Part shown: one piece after another, positions 9,990 to 19,062 of the stretch
How positions within the stretch are numbered: position 1 is the first letter of the stretch
How the letters are laid out: each line of letters opens with the position of its first letter
Source of the DNA: JAGLHV01 sp023143305 [NCBI: Clostridia bacterium]
GTDB lineage: Bacteria > CBDUZB01 > JAGLHV01
Reading direction: 5' to 3'
Length of the DNA stretch: 64,000 bases
Assembly: GCA_030637025.1 (NCBI GenBank)
Contig: DAOVVV010000001.1
Location: forward strand, 60,955-124,954
Translations under genes and position numbers: made by a program
The notes under the pieces: model-generated
Databases searched by the model: none
Told to the model about the DNA's origin: nothing
What the model saw: only the letters and a program-made list of their open reading frames with translations

Positions 9990-11219
9990 TTATCCGACAT
10001 TACCAGCCAATTGCCCCAATTCAAACATCGGTAAAAACATAGCAATAACAATTGCTCCCACCACGATCCCCATTACTACAATAATTACCGGCTCAACTAA
10101 AGCGGTTAATCCTTCCACTGCTGCATCCACTTCCTGATCATAAAAATCAGCAATTTTATTTAACATCGTATCCAAATTTCCGGTTTCTTCCCCTACTGAA
10201 ATCATCTGTACTACCATAGGAGGAAAGGCATCACTTTTTCTTAAAGGAGGGGCAATCCTTTCCCCTTCCCGAATACTATCCCGTGTATCTAAAATAACTT
10301 TTTCAATTACTACATTCCCCGATGTTTTGGCAACTGTGTCCAAAGCTTGTAAAATGGGTACTCCGCTTTTTATTAAGGTTCCCAATGTCCTGGAAAATTT
10401 AGCAATAGCAACTTTACGTAACAAAGTACCAAATCCAGGAACTTTTAATAACAAAGTGTCTAGTATCATCCTTCCTTTTTTTGTACTATAATATTGCCTT
10501 ATACCAAATACAATACCTATCCCCGCCGCAAAAAAAAGCAATACATATCTCTTAACAAATTCACTAAGCCCGATTAAAATCTGGGTAGGTAAAGGCAAAT
10601 CACCCCCGAAACTGGTAAAAATCTCTTTAAAAGCAGGAATTACCACTGTAAGTAAAAATACTGTCACCAGACCACAAACAAGAGAAATAACTGCCGGATA
10701 AATCATTGCTCCTTTTATTTTCCTTTTTAACTGTTCCGAAGATTCTAAATAGTTAGAAAGTCTCTCTAATATTACATCCAAGACTCCACCTGTTTCCCCT
10801 GCTTTTACCATATTAACATACAACTCAGTAAAAACATTTGGATGTCTCCCTAAAGATTCAGTAATTGACAATCCCGATTCAATATCCTCCCTCACGGCCA
10901 CAACCACTGACTTAAAAGCCGGATTTTCCATTTGGTCGCCTAAAATAGTTAACCCCTGAACAATCGGAATACCAGCACTTACCAGAGTAGATAATTGCCG
11001 GCTAAATAACACCATATCTTTTGATTTTACTCTTGGCTTAAAAATATTTATTTTATCTAAAATGTCTTTTAAGGCAGTTTTTTTTATTTCCTGTATTTGT
11101 AAAACAATAAGTTTTTGGCCGCGTAAACGGTCTACTACCATTCTTTGTTCATTCGCAAACATTACCCCTTCACGAATTGAACCAGAAATTGTCTTTACTT
11201 TGTAACTATATTCCGGCAT
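9990..11219 (-). CDS. pilC: Type IV pilus platform protein PilC (GspF family)
   Basis: The 409-aa protein has two tandem GspF domains (about 70-195 and 275-400), each starting with an FSRQLSTLVSAGIPI- or FSRTLGTLIKSGVPI-type motif and VKAGETGG or ISVGEETG. It also has three to four TM helices. It is the inner-membrane platform on which PilB and PilT act. It follows pilT with a gap of about 36 nt. Confidence 0.96.
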   Translation of the reverse strand: MPEYSYKVKTISGSIREGVMFANEQRMVVDRLRGQKLIVLQIQEIKKTALKDILDKINIFKPRVKSKDMVLFSRQLSTLVSAGIPIVQGLTILGDQMENPAFKSVVVAVREDIESGLSITESLGRHPNVFTELYVNMVKAGETGGVLDVILERLSNYLESSEQLKRKIKGAMIYPAVISLVCGLVTVFLLTVVIPAFKEIFTSFGGDLPLPTQILIGLSEFVKRYVLLFFAAGIGIVFGIRQYYSTKKGRMILDTLLLKVPGFGTLLRKVAIAKFSRTLGTLIKSGVPILQALDTVAKTSGNVVIEKVILDTRDSIREGERIAPPLRKSDAFPPMVVQMISVGEETGNLDTMLNKIADFYDQEVDAAVEGLTALVEPVIIVVMGIVVGAIVIAMFLPMFELGQLAGNVG

Positions 11220-11255
11220 AATTATTCACCTCCGGTATTTATATTATTTATTTTT

Positions 11256-12323
11256 TTATACACCTTTCCTCTGAATTAATCTTTTAAGATCATCTAAATC
11301 TAATGTGCTGGCTATTGCCTGGGCATAAGTAATCTGTCGACGTATATATAAACTATATAAAGAGGCATTCATCGTTTGCATCCCATATTTTCCACCTGTC
11401 TGAAGAGCTAATTGAATCTGTTCTATTTTCTGCTCCCGTACTAAATTTCTAATCGCTGCAGTTACTATCATTACTTCACAGGCAAGTAACCGCCCTTTTC
11501 CACTGGCATGCACCAACAATTGCTGAGAATAAATTGCTTGTAAAACAAAAGATAATTGAGACCTAATCTGAGGTTGTTGATGGGGAGGAAAAACATCAAT
11601 TATACGATTAACTGATTGAGCAGCATCTGTAGTGTGTAATGTAGCAAAAACCAAATGCCCTGTTTCTGCAATGGTCAAAGCAGCCGATATCGTCTCTAAA
11701 TCCCTCATTTCTCCAACTAATATAATATCCGGATCCTGTCGCAAAACATATTTTAAAGCAACACCAAAAGAAGAGGTATCACTACCAACTTCTCTTTGAT
11801 TAACAATACAGTTTCCATGTGGATGAACATATTCAATGGGGTCCTCTATGGTCACTATATGTTGATGACGTTTTTCATTTAAATAATGGATCATTGAAGC
11901 TAACGTGGTCGTCTTACCACTTCCTGTAGGCCCGGTCAATAAAACCAAACCCTTAGGAAGTTTCATTGTTTCATATATTACCGGGGGTAAACCCAATTCA
12001 TCAAAGCTCATTATTTTCGTAGGAATAGAGCGTAAAGCCGCTCCCACAGAACCCCGTTGTCTAAAAACGTTCATTCTAATTCGGCCTATACTTTTTATTC
12101 CAAAAGATAAATCTAATTCATCCTGCGTTTCAAATTTTTCTTTCTGTTTATCGGTAAGTAAACTATAAATCAACCTTTGACAAATATCAGGATTAAGACT
12201 GGGATACTCCAGAGTAACCATTTCTCCATCAATCCTGAGAACCGGCGGAGAACCTACTGTAAGATGTAAATCAGAAGCTCTCTTCTCTACCATCACCTGC
12301 AATAATTCTTCCATATTAATCAT
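11256..12323 (-). CDS. pilT: Pilus retraction ATPase PilT
   Basis: The 355-aa hexameric ATPase has Walker A GPTGSGKTT (about residue 130), an Asp box, Walker B DIILVGEMRDLET and the His box ETGHLVFATLHT. The C-terminal region resembles the PilT retraction motif area (MTVTAAIRNLVREQKIEQI type). It drives pilus depolymerisation, so twitching motility or DNA uptake is plausible alongside dprA in this genome. Length matches PilT rather than PilB. Confidence 0.95.
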   Translation of the reverse strand: MINMEELLQVMVEKRASDLHLTVGSPPVLRIDGEMVTLEYPSLNPDICQRLIYSLLTDKQKEKFETQDELDLSFGIKSIGRIRMNVFRQRGSVGAALRSIPTKIMSFDELGLPPVIYETMKLPKGLVLLTGPTGSGKTTTLASMIHYLNEKRHQHIVTIEDPIEYVHPHGNCIVNQREVGSDTSSFGVALKYVLRQDPDIILVGEMRDLETISAALTIAETGHLVFATLHTTDAAQSVNRIIDVFPPHQQPQIRSQLSFVLQAIYSQQLLVHASGKGRLLACEVMIVTAAIRNLVREQKIEQIQLALQTGGKYGMQTMNASLYSLYIRRQITYAQAIASTLDLDDLKRLIQRKGV

Positions 12324-12348
12324 AAAATCTTACTCCTTCTATTTAATT

Positions 12349-14094
12349 TTAATCAGCAAAAGTTACCCGCATTACTTCTTCTACAGTAGTAGTTCCGGAT
12401 AATAATTTTTTTACTGCCGATTCCCTCAAGGTTAGCATTCCGTCTTCACAGGCTGCTAGTTTTACTACATGGGTAGAAGCACGTTCCAAAATTAAATCCC
12501 TTAACCTATCAGTTACCTCCATTACTTCATAACAAGCTAAACGACCCCGATAACCGGTATTACTACAATTATCACAACCTTTTCCCCGATAAAGGGTAAC
12601 CTTCTCCAGCCCTTTTAGTTCTTCCTTTTTTACCCCTAAACTATCAAGAGAATCAACATCTACTTCGTAAGACTCCTTACACTTCTTACAAATTACCCGG
12701 ACTAACCTTTGAGCAATCACCATAACAACGGTAGAAGAGGTTAAAAATGGTTCAATTCCCATATTATTCAAACGGGTAAGGGCACCAGGAGCATCATTGG
12801 TATGTAATGTAGAAAAAACTAAATGCCCGGTTAAAGCAGCATTAATAGCAATCTCCGCCGTTTCTGTATCTCGAATTTCCCCGACCATAATAATATCCGG
12901 ATCCTGTCTTAAAAAAGAGCGTAATCCCGCAGCAAAAGTTAAGCCGATATCCGGCTTTGCCTGCACCTGATTAATTCCTTCCAACACATATTCTACCGGA
13001 TCTTCAATCGTAACGATATTCTTATCCGGATAATTTAAGGTGGAAAGGGTAGAATAAAGGGTAGTCGATTTACCCGAACCTGTAGGCCCGGTTACTAAAA
13101 CAATTCCATAAGGAATTTCAATGTTTTTATGATAAACACTTAAAGTTTCTCCTTCGAACCCTAATTTAGTTAAATCCAAACATAAAGCAGCTGCATCCAA
13201 AACACGCATAACAACTTTTTCCCCAAAAGCAGTAGGCAAAATTGAAACACGCAAGTCAATTTCTCTCCCGGCAACTTTAATTTTAATACGACCATCCTGA
13301 GGAAGCCGCCTTTCGGCAATATCTAAAGAAGACATAATTTTTATTCGGGAAGCTATTGCATTTTGTAGTTTCTTAGGAGGAGCCTTTGCCTGATGTAATA
13401 CTCCATCAACCCGGTAACGAATTCGTAAAGTTTTTTCATAAGGCTCTATATGAATATCCGATGCTCCCATTTTAATGGCTTCAGCCAAAAGTAAATTTAC
13501 AATTTTAACTACAGGAGCATCTTCGGCGGCTAAAGCCAGTGCAGATGTATCTTCATCTCCTTGCGTCTCATTTACTACTTCCAAATCATCGGCTTCTCCC
13601 GATTCCATTTCTTTTAAAATATCATCCATCGAACCCTTACCGGATGTTCCATAATACTTTTCAATAGCGCTTTTAATTTCTGATTCGGAAGCAATAACCA
13701 CATTCACATCACAACCGGTCATTAATCGCAAATCATCTACCGCAAAAACATTCATCGGATCTGCCATAGCAATAGTAAGCACATTCTTTTTTTTAGTAAT
13801 GGGAATCACTAACTGTCGTTTGACCATGCTCTCAGGAACAGAATTTATTACTTCTTTAGGAATATCACCATACTCCTGTAAGCTAACAAAAGAAATACCA
13901 AATTGTTTTCCCAAAAAAGCCAGAAGAACATCTTCGGAAATATATTCGCGAGAAAGTAAAACTTTACCTAACTTCATTCCTGTTTTTTTTTGTTCTTCGG
14001 TAGCTTCTTTAAGTTGTTCTTCGGTTATAATACCTACCTCTACCAAAAGATTTCCCAATTTCTCCTTAATAACCGTTGCTGGTCTTACTGCCAT
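12349..14094 (-). CDS. pilB: Pilus extension ATPase PilB
   Basis: The 581-aa protein has a GspE N-terminal domain (about 10-150, starting LGNLLVEVGIITEEQL) and then the ATPase core. The core shows Walker A GPTGSGKST, Walker B DIIMVGEIRD and the His box ALTGHLVFSTLHT. A four-cysteine zinc module (CKKC and CDNC) lies in the C-terminal part. It powers pilin polymerisation and is the first gene of the pilB-T-C-A order. Confidence 0.96.
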   Translation of the reverse strand: MAVRPATVIKEKLGNLLVEVGIITEEQLKEATEEQKKTGMKLGKVLLSREYISEDVLLAFLGKQFGISFVSLQEYGDIPKEVINSVPESMVKRQLVIPITKKKNVLTIAMADPMNVFAVDDLRLMTGCDVNVVIASESEIKSAIEKYYGTSGKGSMDDILKEMESGEADDLEVVNETQGDEDTSALALAAEDAPVVKIVNLLLAEAIKMGASDIHIEPYEKTLRIRYRVDGVLHQAKAPPKKLQNAIASRIKIMSSLDIAERRLPQDGRIKIKVAGREIDLRVSILPTAFGEKVVMRVLDAAALCLDLTKLGFEGETLSVYHKNIEIPYGIVLVTGPTGSGKSTTLYSTLSTLNYPDKNIVTIEDPVEYVLEGINQVQAKPDIGLTFAAGLRSFLRQDPDIIMVGEIRDTETAEIAINAALTGHLVFSTLHTNDAPGALTRLNNMGIEPFLTSSTVVMVIAQRLVRVICKKCKESYEVDVDSLDSLGVKKEELKGLEKVTLYRGKGCDNCSNTGYRGRLACYEVMEVTDRLRDLILERASTHVVKLAACEDGMLTLRESAVKKLLSGTTTVEEVMRVTFAD

Positions 14095-14167
14095 TTTTTA
14101 CTCCTGATTATTTATTTGAAATTATAAAAAATTTTTATTCACTTAAAATAAATTTATCCCAAAAAAA

Positions 14168-14656
14168 CTATTTTGTCAATGATAATTTTTTTTCCAATGC
14201 TTTCTCTACCACTCCGGGCACTAATCCCTCTACCCTGCCCCCCAGTCTAACCACTTCTTTTATCAGACTGGAACTTAAATAAGTATAATCCTGACTGGGC
14301 ATTAAAAAAACACTTTCTATACAGGAATTTAATCTTCTGTTCATTAAGGCTATTTGAAATTCATATTCAAAATCCGAAACTGCCCTCAAACCTCTAATAA
14401 TTATACAAACATTTATTTGCTGTAAATAATCAACCAATAATCCATTAAATTGCTCAACTCTAACCCGGGATAAATCCCGTACAGTTGCCCGAAGCATTTC
14501 TATTCTTTCCTGCGTATTAAAAAGTACACGCTTAGCCGGGCTATCCACTACTGCTACTGTTACTCGGTCAAACATCTGCAAAGCTCTTTTTATTATATCC
14601 AGATGTCCATTAGTTACCGGATCAAAAGTACCCGGATAAACAGCTTCTCTATTCAT
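14168..14656 (-). CDS. coaD: Phosphopantetheine adenylyltransferase CoaD
   Basis: The 162-aa protein catalyses the penultimate step of coenzyme A synthesis. It starts REAVYPGTFDPVTNGHLDII with the T/HxGH nucleotidyltransferase motif, and has IRGLRAVSDFEYE and YLSSSLIKEVVRLGG (ISSS-type) motifs. The ATG at 14656 is preferred over an upstream TTG because GGAG lies 9 nt before it and the length then matches the family. It ends with TAG, so TAG is a normal stop in this organism. panB and panC of the same pathway lie about 2-4 kb upstream. Confidence 0.95.
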   Translation of the reverse strand: MNREAVYPGTFDPVTNGHLDIIKRALQMFDRVTVAVVDSPAKRVLFNTQERIEMLRATVRDLSRVRVEQFNGLLVDYLQQINVCIIIRGLRAVSDFEYEFQIALMNRRLNSCIESVFLMPSQDYTYLSSSLIKEVVRLGGRVEGLVPGVVEKALEKKLSLTK

Positions 14657-14694
14657 ATTCTTACACTCCAAATTTTTCGCGTAGAGGTGGACTT

Positions 14695-14804
14695 ACCCAC
14701 CCTTTGAGTCTTTCGGACGACCAAGGGTCGCCCCTACATTAACTCCCATCTGTTGTCTTTTTTCCGTTGTCTATGGACTATCGACTATGGACTATGGACT
14801 ATTT
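14695..14804. repeat. Dispersed repeat: palindrome plus GGACTAT heptads
   Basis: The block CCACCCTTTGAGTCTTTCGG, followed by the GACC/GGTC hairpin, matches 1365-1408 almost base for base. It is followed at 14766-14804 by TCTATGGACTATCGACTATG and further heptads, as at 1503-1537. It fills the coaD to PorV-like spacer. Confidence 0.7.
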
Positions 14805-14810
14805 TATAAT

Positions 14811-15953
14811 TTAAAATTTAAAGGACATACTCATCAAATGCTGCCAATCATCCCTTTGCCCGGCATAAGTGCCCAACTCTTCTCCGTAAAAAGCATATTC
14901 CAAAAAAACAAGTTTAAACCCAAGAGCAGGATATCCCTGATTAAACCCTCCCCGCAATTTAAGAAAGGTATACACGTCATATTCCAATCCTAAATGAATC
15001 CTTTTATAAAAATCTTTTTTCTGGCCAAAATCATCTATATCACAAGCCAACATCAAATTGTTTACTTTAAAATAAGCATCTTTCCAATAATAAATTTTTT
15101 TAGGTTTAAAAGACACCCCCAAATTTAAGCTTACCGGTATTACCGAGCTTCCTCCATCATCCCATTTTATATTTGTACCCGCAAAATTAGTCAGAGTAGC
15201 AGCTAATATCAATCTCTTATCTAATAACCTGTACATTGCTCCAAAATCAACGCCCATTCCGCAACCTCTGCGCAATAAATCATCAAACTCTATATCTTCA
15301 TATTCTTCCACACTGCGAAAATCATCTGCTTTATACCTTTGAAGATAGCGTATAGTCATCCCGGTAGATATAGGCTCGAGTATATTAGAATAAAAAGGCA
15401 AGTTGAATTCCCGGGCTAAAGAAAAGGCCACCATTATATCACCCTTAGCCTTCACCCCTAATTTAGGAACAAATATACCCATATCCATATTTATCTCCTG
15501 CCTGGTAGCAGTATAAAAACCCAATCCCCAGTTAAATAAAGAACCCGGATATAAAAAACTAAAATTAGTTCCTGCCTTTATAACCGCTCTTCTATCAGTC
15601 AGTATTTCATTTTTCAATTTATCCGGAACATCCGCCCAGTATTGGTCCCCACCCATTACATCTTCCATATCCTCATCCATCAACATATCAGCTATTTTAA
15701 AAACATCATCATTAAAACCGACCATTAATAAATTACAGGTAAACTTCCATTTATTTAAATAACTTAAACCTGCCGAATTATATAAAAGAACATCCTCATT
15801 ATCCGCCATTCCCAGGCTTGCTCCCCCCATAGATACAGCACGTATACTTTCGCAAACACTTTTTTCTTCCCCGGCCCATAACGAAGAAATCAATAAACAA
15901 CAAATAATTATTTGTAAAAATATTAAAAGAAATTTTTTATAATAATTAAACAT
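14811..15953 (-). CDS. PorV/UPF0164-like outer-membrane beta-barrel protein
   Basis: The 380-aa protein has a signal peptide (about 1-27, ending near SLWAG). The mature N-terminus reads RAVSMGGASLGMADNEDVLLYNSAGLSYL, typical of the PorV/PorQ/UPF0164 barrel family. Alternating beta strands run to the terminal aromatic LMSMSFKF, as in outer-membrane barrels. The function is not specific: relatives act in secretion or as channels. It follows the lipoprotein gene at 16018 with a gap of about 64 nt, and the two may act together at the outer membrane. Confidence 0.65.
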   Translation of the reverse strand: MFNYYKKFLLIFLQIIICCLLISSLWAGEEKSVCESIRAVSMGGASLGMADNEDVLLYNSAGLSYLNKWKFTCNLLMVGFNDDVFKIADMLMDEDMEDVMGGDQYWADVPDKLKNEILTDRRAVIKAGTNFSFLYPGSLFNWGLGFYTATRQEINMDMGIFVPKLGVKAKGDIMVAFSLAREFNLPFYSNILEPISTGMTIRYLQRYKADDFRSVEEYEDIEFDDLLRRGCGMGVDFGAMYRLLDKRLILAATLTNFAGTNIKWDDGGSSVIPVSLNLGVSFKPKKIYYWKDAYFKVNNLMLACDIDDFGQKKDFYKRIHLGLEYDVYTFLKLRGGFNQGYPALGFKLVFLEYAFYGEELGTYAGQRDDWQHLMSMSFKF

Positions 15954-16017
15954 TTTTTCTTCCCCTTTCTTCTCTAAAAATTAAAGATATAAATTCTAAA
16001 CAATTAAACCTATTTAT

Positions 16018-16725
16018 TTATGGACGATATTGGTCAATATGTTCTAAAATATCATCTACGGCATCTTGTACTTCTTGCGTTTCTTCTCCCATTGCCGCAG
16101 CAATAGCTTCGACAGCCAAAGGCAATAATTCTTCTATCGTATCCAGAATATCATTTATCTCATCATCCGACAAATGCTCTAAATTAGTTAATTCAAAAAA
16201 ACCATCCTGGTTGAATTGCCACATAATTTGTCTGAATTTTACCATAGGATAAGTTATTGCTTCTAAAGCACAACTCATCCCATAATCTATATAGATATGA
16301 CGAGGCTGAATCTCCCCGTGACAACGGCCATAATAAACATCGCGTAAAATATTCCTCACTTCCGAAGAAACATTATAAATAGAATCTATTTCTTCATCAG
16401 AAAAATCAAACAAATATTCCGCTGTTTGGGGATCACTAAAATCTAAAGCTAAATCAAAAATATCTTTTTTTAAATATAACCTTGCATAAGCTTTAGCATA
16501 ACCATAACGCGCATCGGAATTTCCCGAATCACAATCTATTGCACTTCTAAAAGCATAAACAGCCGAAGCATAATCCCGTTCATCCAGGTATTTTTGTCCC
16601 CGGGCAATATGTTCATCGACACTACCTGTCGGCATATGCAAAAATTCAAAAATATTACACCCGCATAATCCCATAACCAGCAAAAAAACAGATAAAACAA
16701 GTATTTTTTTACTTTTTTTTATCAT
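16018..16725 (-). CDS. TPR-containing lipoprotein, unknown role
   Basis: The 235-aa protein has a lipoprotein signal (hydrophobic stretch ending GLCGC, Cys23). TPR-like helices follow (HIARGQKYLDERDYASAVYAFRSAIDCD, about 39-70), then an acidic helical C-terminal region rich in D and E. Its start codon overlaps the panC stop by 4 nt, so translation is coupled to panC although no metabolic link is evident. A partner role with the adjacent PorV-like barrel is inference. Confidence 0.7.
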   Translation of the reverse strand: MIKKSKKILVLSVFLLVMGLCGCNIFEFLHMPTGSVDEHIARGQKYLDERDYASAVYAFRSAIDCDSGNSDARYGYAKAYARLYLKKDIFDLALDFSDPQTAEYLFDFSDEEIDSIYNVSSEVRNILRDVYYGRCHGEIQPRHIYIDYGMSCALEAITYPMVKFRQIMWQFNQDGFFELTNLEHLSDDEINDILDTIEELLPLAVEAIAAAMGEETQEVQDAVDDILEHIDQYRP

Positions 16726-17588
16726 GCTATTTTTACTCCTTTCCTTTTTATTAAAATATTATCAATCAACCTGGTTTTCCCTATCCATACAGCTAAAGCC
16801 ACTAAAACTTCATTTCCTATTTTTTTCACCTCTTTAAGGCTTTCCGGATGACATATTTTTATATAATCAATTTTTGCTTTAGACCGGGTCTGAATAATTT
16901 TTTTTATTTGATTAATCATATCTTGCACATTGGTCTTTTTTTTTAATTTAATCATCTCTTCCGCTTTTTTTAATGCCTTTACTAAAACAACTGCCTCTTC
17001 TCGTTCTTTTACTGAAAGATAAGCATTTCTTGAACTTATAGCCAAACCGTCTTTCTCCCGGATAATAGGCATCATTATTGTTTTTACCCCAAAATTTAAA
17101 TCGTTTACCATTTTTTCAATTATTTTAAACTGTTGATAGTCTTTCTGTCCAAAATAAGCCCGGGTTGGCTTAATAACATTAAAAAGTTTACCAACAATAG
17201 TACAAACTCCCCTAAAATGGCCAGGGCGAAACATTCCACAAAGAGCACCGGACATTTTTTCTACTTCTATGTAAGTTGAACATCCTTGAGGATACATTTC
17301 CTTTGTTGAAGGAGCAAAAATTATTTCAATCCCTTTTCCTTCCAGTAATTTTTTATCTTTTTTTAAACACCTGGGATATTTTTTATAATCTTCTCCCTTC
17401 CCAAACTGAGTGGGATTAACAAAAAGACTGAGTACCGAAAAATTATTCTCTTTACACGACTGCTTAATCAAAGAAAAGTGTCCGGAATGTAATGCACCCA
17501 TTGTAGGAATTAAACCAATTGATTTCCCTTGCTTTAACCAACTCAAACTCAACTCTTGCATTTGGGAAACAGTTTTTATTATTTTCAT
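16722..17588 (-). CDS. panC: Pantothenate synthetase PanC
   Basis: The 288-aa protein condenses pantoate with beta-alanine using ATP. Motifs: GLIPTMGALHSGHFSLI (HxGH), FVNPTQFG, YFGQKDYQQ and the KMSKS-like REKDGLAISSRNAYLS. It follows panB closely. No panD was seen in the window. Confidence 0.96.
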   Translation of the reverse strand: MKIIKTVSQMQELSLSWLKQGKSIGLIPTMGALHSGHFSLIKQSCKENNFSVLSLFVNPTQFGKGEDYKKYPRCLKKDKKLLEGKGIEIIFAPSTKEMYPQGCSTYIEVEKMSGALCGMFRPGHFRGVCTIVGKLFNVIKPTRAYFGQKDYQQFKIIEKMVNDLNFGVKTIMMPIIREKDGLAISSRNAYLSVKEREEAVVLVKALKKAEEMIKLKKKTNVQDMINQIKKIIQTRSKAKIDYIKICHPESLKEVKKIGNEVLVALAVWIGKTRLIDNILIKRKGVKIA

Positions 17589-17626
17589 TTTCCTGGAAAA
17601 GTTTGCTCCTATTTATTGTTTTTATT

Positions 17627-18424
17627 TTAATAACTATACTTATTCGTAGGGAATTTACTTTCTTTCACTTCTTTTTTAAATTTACCTGCCGCTTTTTTTA
17701 TTTGAATATCCAGATGGACATACTGTTTAACAAATTTAGGAGTACCCCTGCCGGTTAGACCCAGAAGGTCTTCTGTAACTAAAACCTGACCGTCACAATA
17801 TTTTCCTGCCCCAATACCGATACTGGGAATATTAATTTTTCGGGTAATTTCTTTGGATAGTTTTTCCGGTATACCTTCCAGCACTAAGGAAAAAATTCCC
17901 GCTTCTTCTAATATCCGGGCATCCTCAATCAACCTTTGCGCTTCCTCTTTTTTTCTCCCCTGCACTTTATATCCGCCCATCTTATGTATTGCCTGAGGAA
18001 TAAGCCCGATATGCCCCATTACCGGAATATTCGCCTCTATCAAACGTTTAACCGTCCCGGCTATTTGGGCCCCGCCTTCTATTTTTACTGCCTCTGCCCC
18101 ACCTTCTTTAATCATCCGGCTGCAATTAAGTAAAGCTTCTTTTTCTCCTAACTGATAAGACATAAAAGGCATATCCGCTATTAAAAGGGCATTTAAATTC
18201 CCTCTTTTTACAGCTTTAGTATGATATAAAATATCCTCTACTTTCACCGGAAGCGTATTTTCATAACCGAGTACTACCATTCCCAGGGAATCCCCGACCA
18301 AAAGAACATCAACAGCTACTTCGTTTAATATTTTAGCCATCCAATAATTATAACAGGTAAGCATACTAATTTTTTCTTTCCTTTGCTTCATTTCCTGTAA
18401 TTTAACCACTGTAATTTTATTCAT
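17627..18424 (-). CDS. panB: 3-methyl-2-oxobutanoate hydroxymethyltransferase PanB
   Basis: The 265-aa protein transfers a hydroxymethyl group to ketoisovalerate, the first committed step to pantothenate. Motifs: MLTCYNYWMAKILNE, VLLVGDSLGMVVLGY, MGHIGLIPQ and IPSIGIGAGKYCDGQVLV. It is in a folK-panB-panC order with short gaps, a vitamin-biosynthesis operon. Confidence 0.96.
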   Translation of the reverse strand: MNKITVVKLQEMKQRKEKISMLTCYNYWMAKILNEVAVDVLLVGDSLGMVVLGYENTLPVKVEDILYHTKAVKRGNLNALLIADMPFMSYQLGEKEALLNCSRMIKEGGAEAVKIEGGAQIAGTVKRLIEANIPVMGHIGLIPQAIHKMGGYKVQGRKKEEAQRLIEDARILEEAGIFSLVLEGIPEKLSKEITRKINIPSIGIGAGKYCDGQVLVTEDLLGLTGRGTPKFVKQYVHLDIQIKKAAGKFKKEVKESKFPTNKYSY

Positions 18425-18435
18425 TTTTTATCCCG

Positions 18436-18975
18436 TTATACTTTATATACTTTAAGACTATCCTGTAAACTTTCCAACAGTGTTTTCACTTTCTTCCTTA
18501 ACAACGGATGAACAAACCCGGGACTAATTTCAGCCAAAGGAACCAAAACAAATCTTCTCTTGTGTGCCCGGGAATGAGGAATAATCAAGTCTTTTTCTCT
18601 TATGATTTTATTCCCGTAAAATAATATATCCAGATCAATCGTTCTTGGCCCCCATTTTATAGTTTTTTTCCGGCCTAATTCTTTTTCTATTTTCCGGCAA
18701 ATCTCTAATAAATCTTTAGGTGTTAACTTTGTTTTTATTTTTATTACCTTATTTAAAAACCACTTCTTGGTCGTTAGTTTTCTTTCTTTATTTTTAAATT
18801 TTACTTTATATTCCAGGGGTTCTGTTTCATAAAATAAAGATTCTTTTACAATCTTTATTCTTTTCGTTTTAAGAAATTCTATCGCTTTCTTAATATTTTC
18901 CAATCTATTAGTTAAATTAGAACCTAAACTAAGATAAGCAATTTTCCTGTCATTTCCCACCAAAAACACCACCAA
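18436..18975 (-). CDS. folK: 6-hydroxymethyl-7,8-dihydropterin pyrophosphokinase FolK
   Basis: The 179-aa protein shows AYLSLGSNLTNRLENIKKA, an ETEPLEY motif, and WGPRTIDLDILFYG with the catalytic acidic pair, then IIPHSRAHKRRFVLVPLAEI. It adds pyrophosphate to the pterin in folate synthesis. The true start may be slightly downstream of the first ATG, because the first nine residues are not family-like. Confidence 0.93.
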   Translation of the reverse strand: MVVFLVGNDRKIAYLSLGSNLTNRLENIKKAIEFLKTKRIKIVKESLFYETEPLEYKVKFKNKERKLTTKKWFLNKVIKIKTKLTPKDLLEICRKIEKELGRKKTIKWGPRTIDLDILFYGNKIIREKDLIIPHSRAHKRRFVLVPLAEISPGFVHPLLRKKVKTLLESLQDSLKVYKV

Positions 18976-19062
18976 AACTAAATTGAATTGACTAATCCAA
19001 CAACTTCTCTAAACTTTTAATTTCCAGATTCATTTAACAAATTACACTAATTAATTATATAT

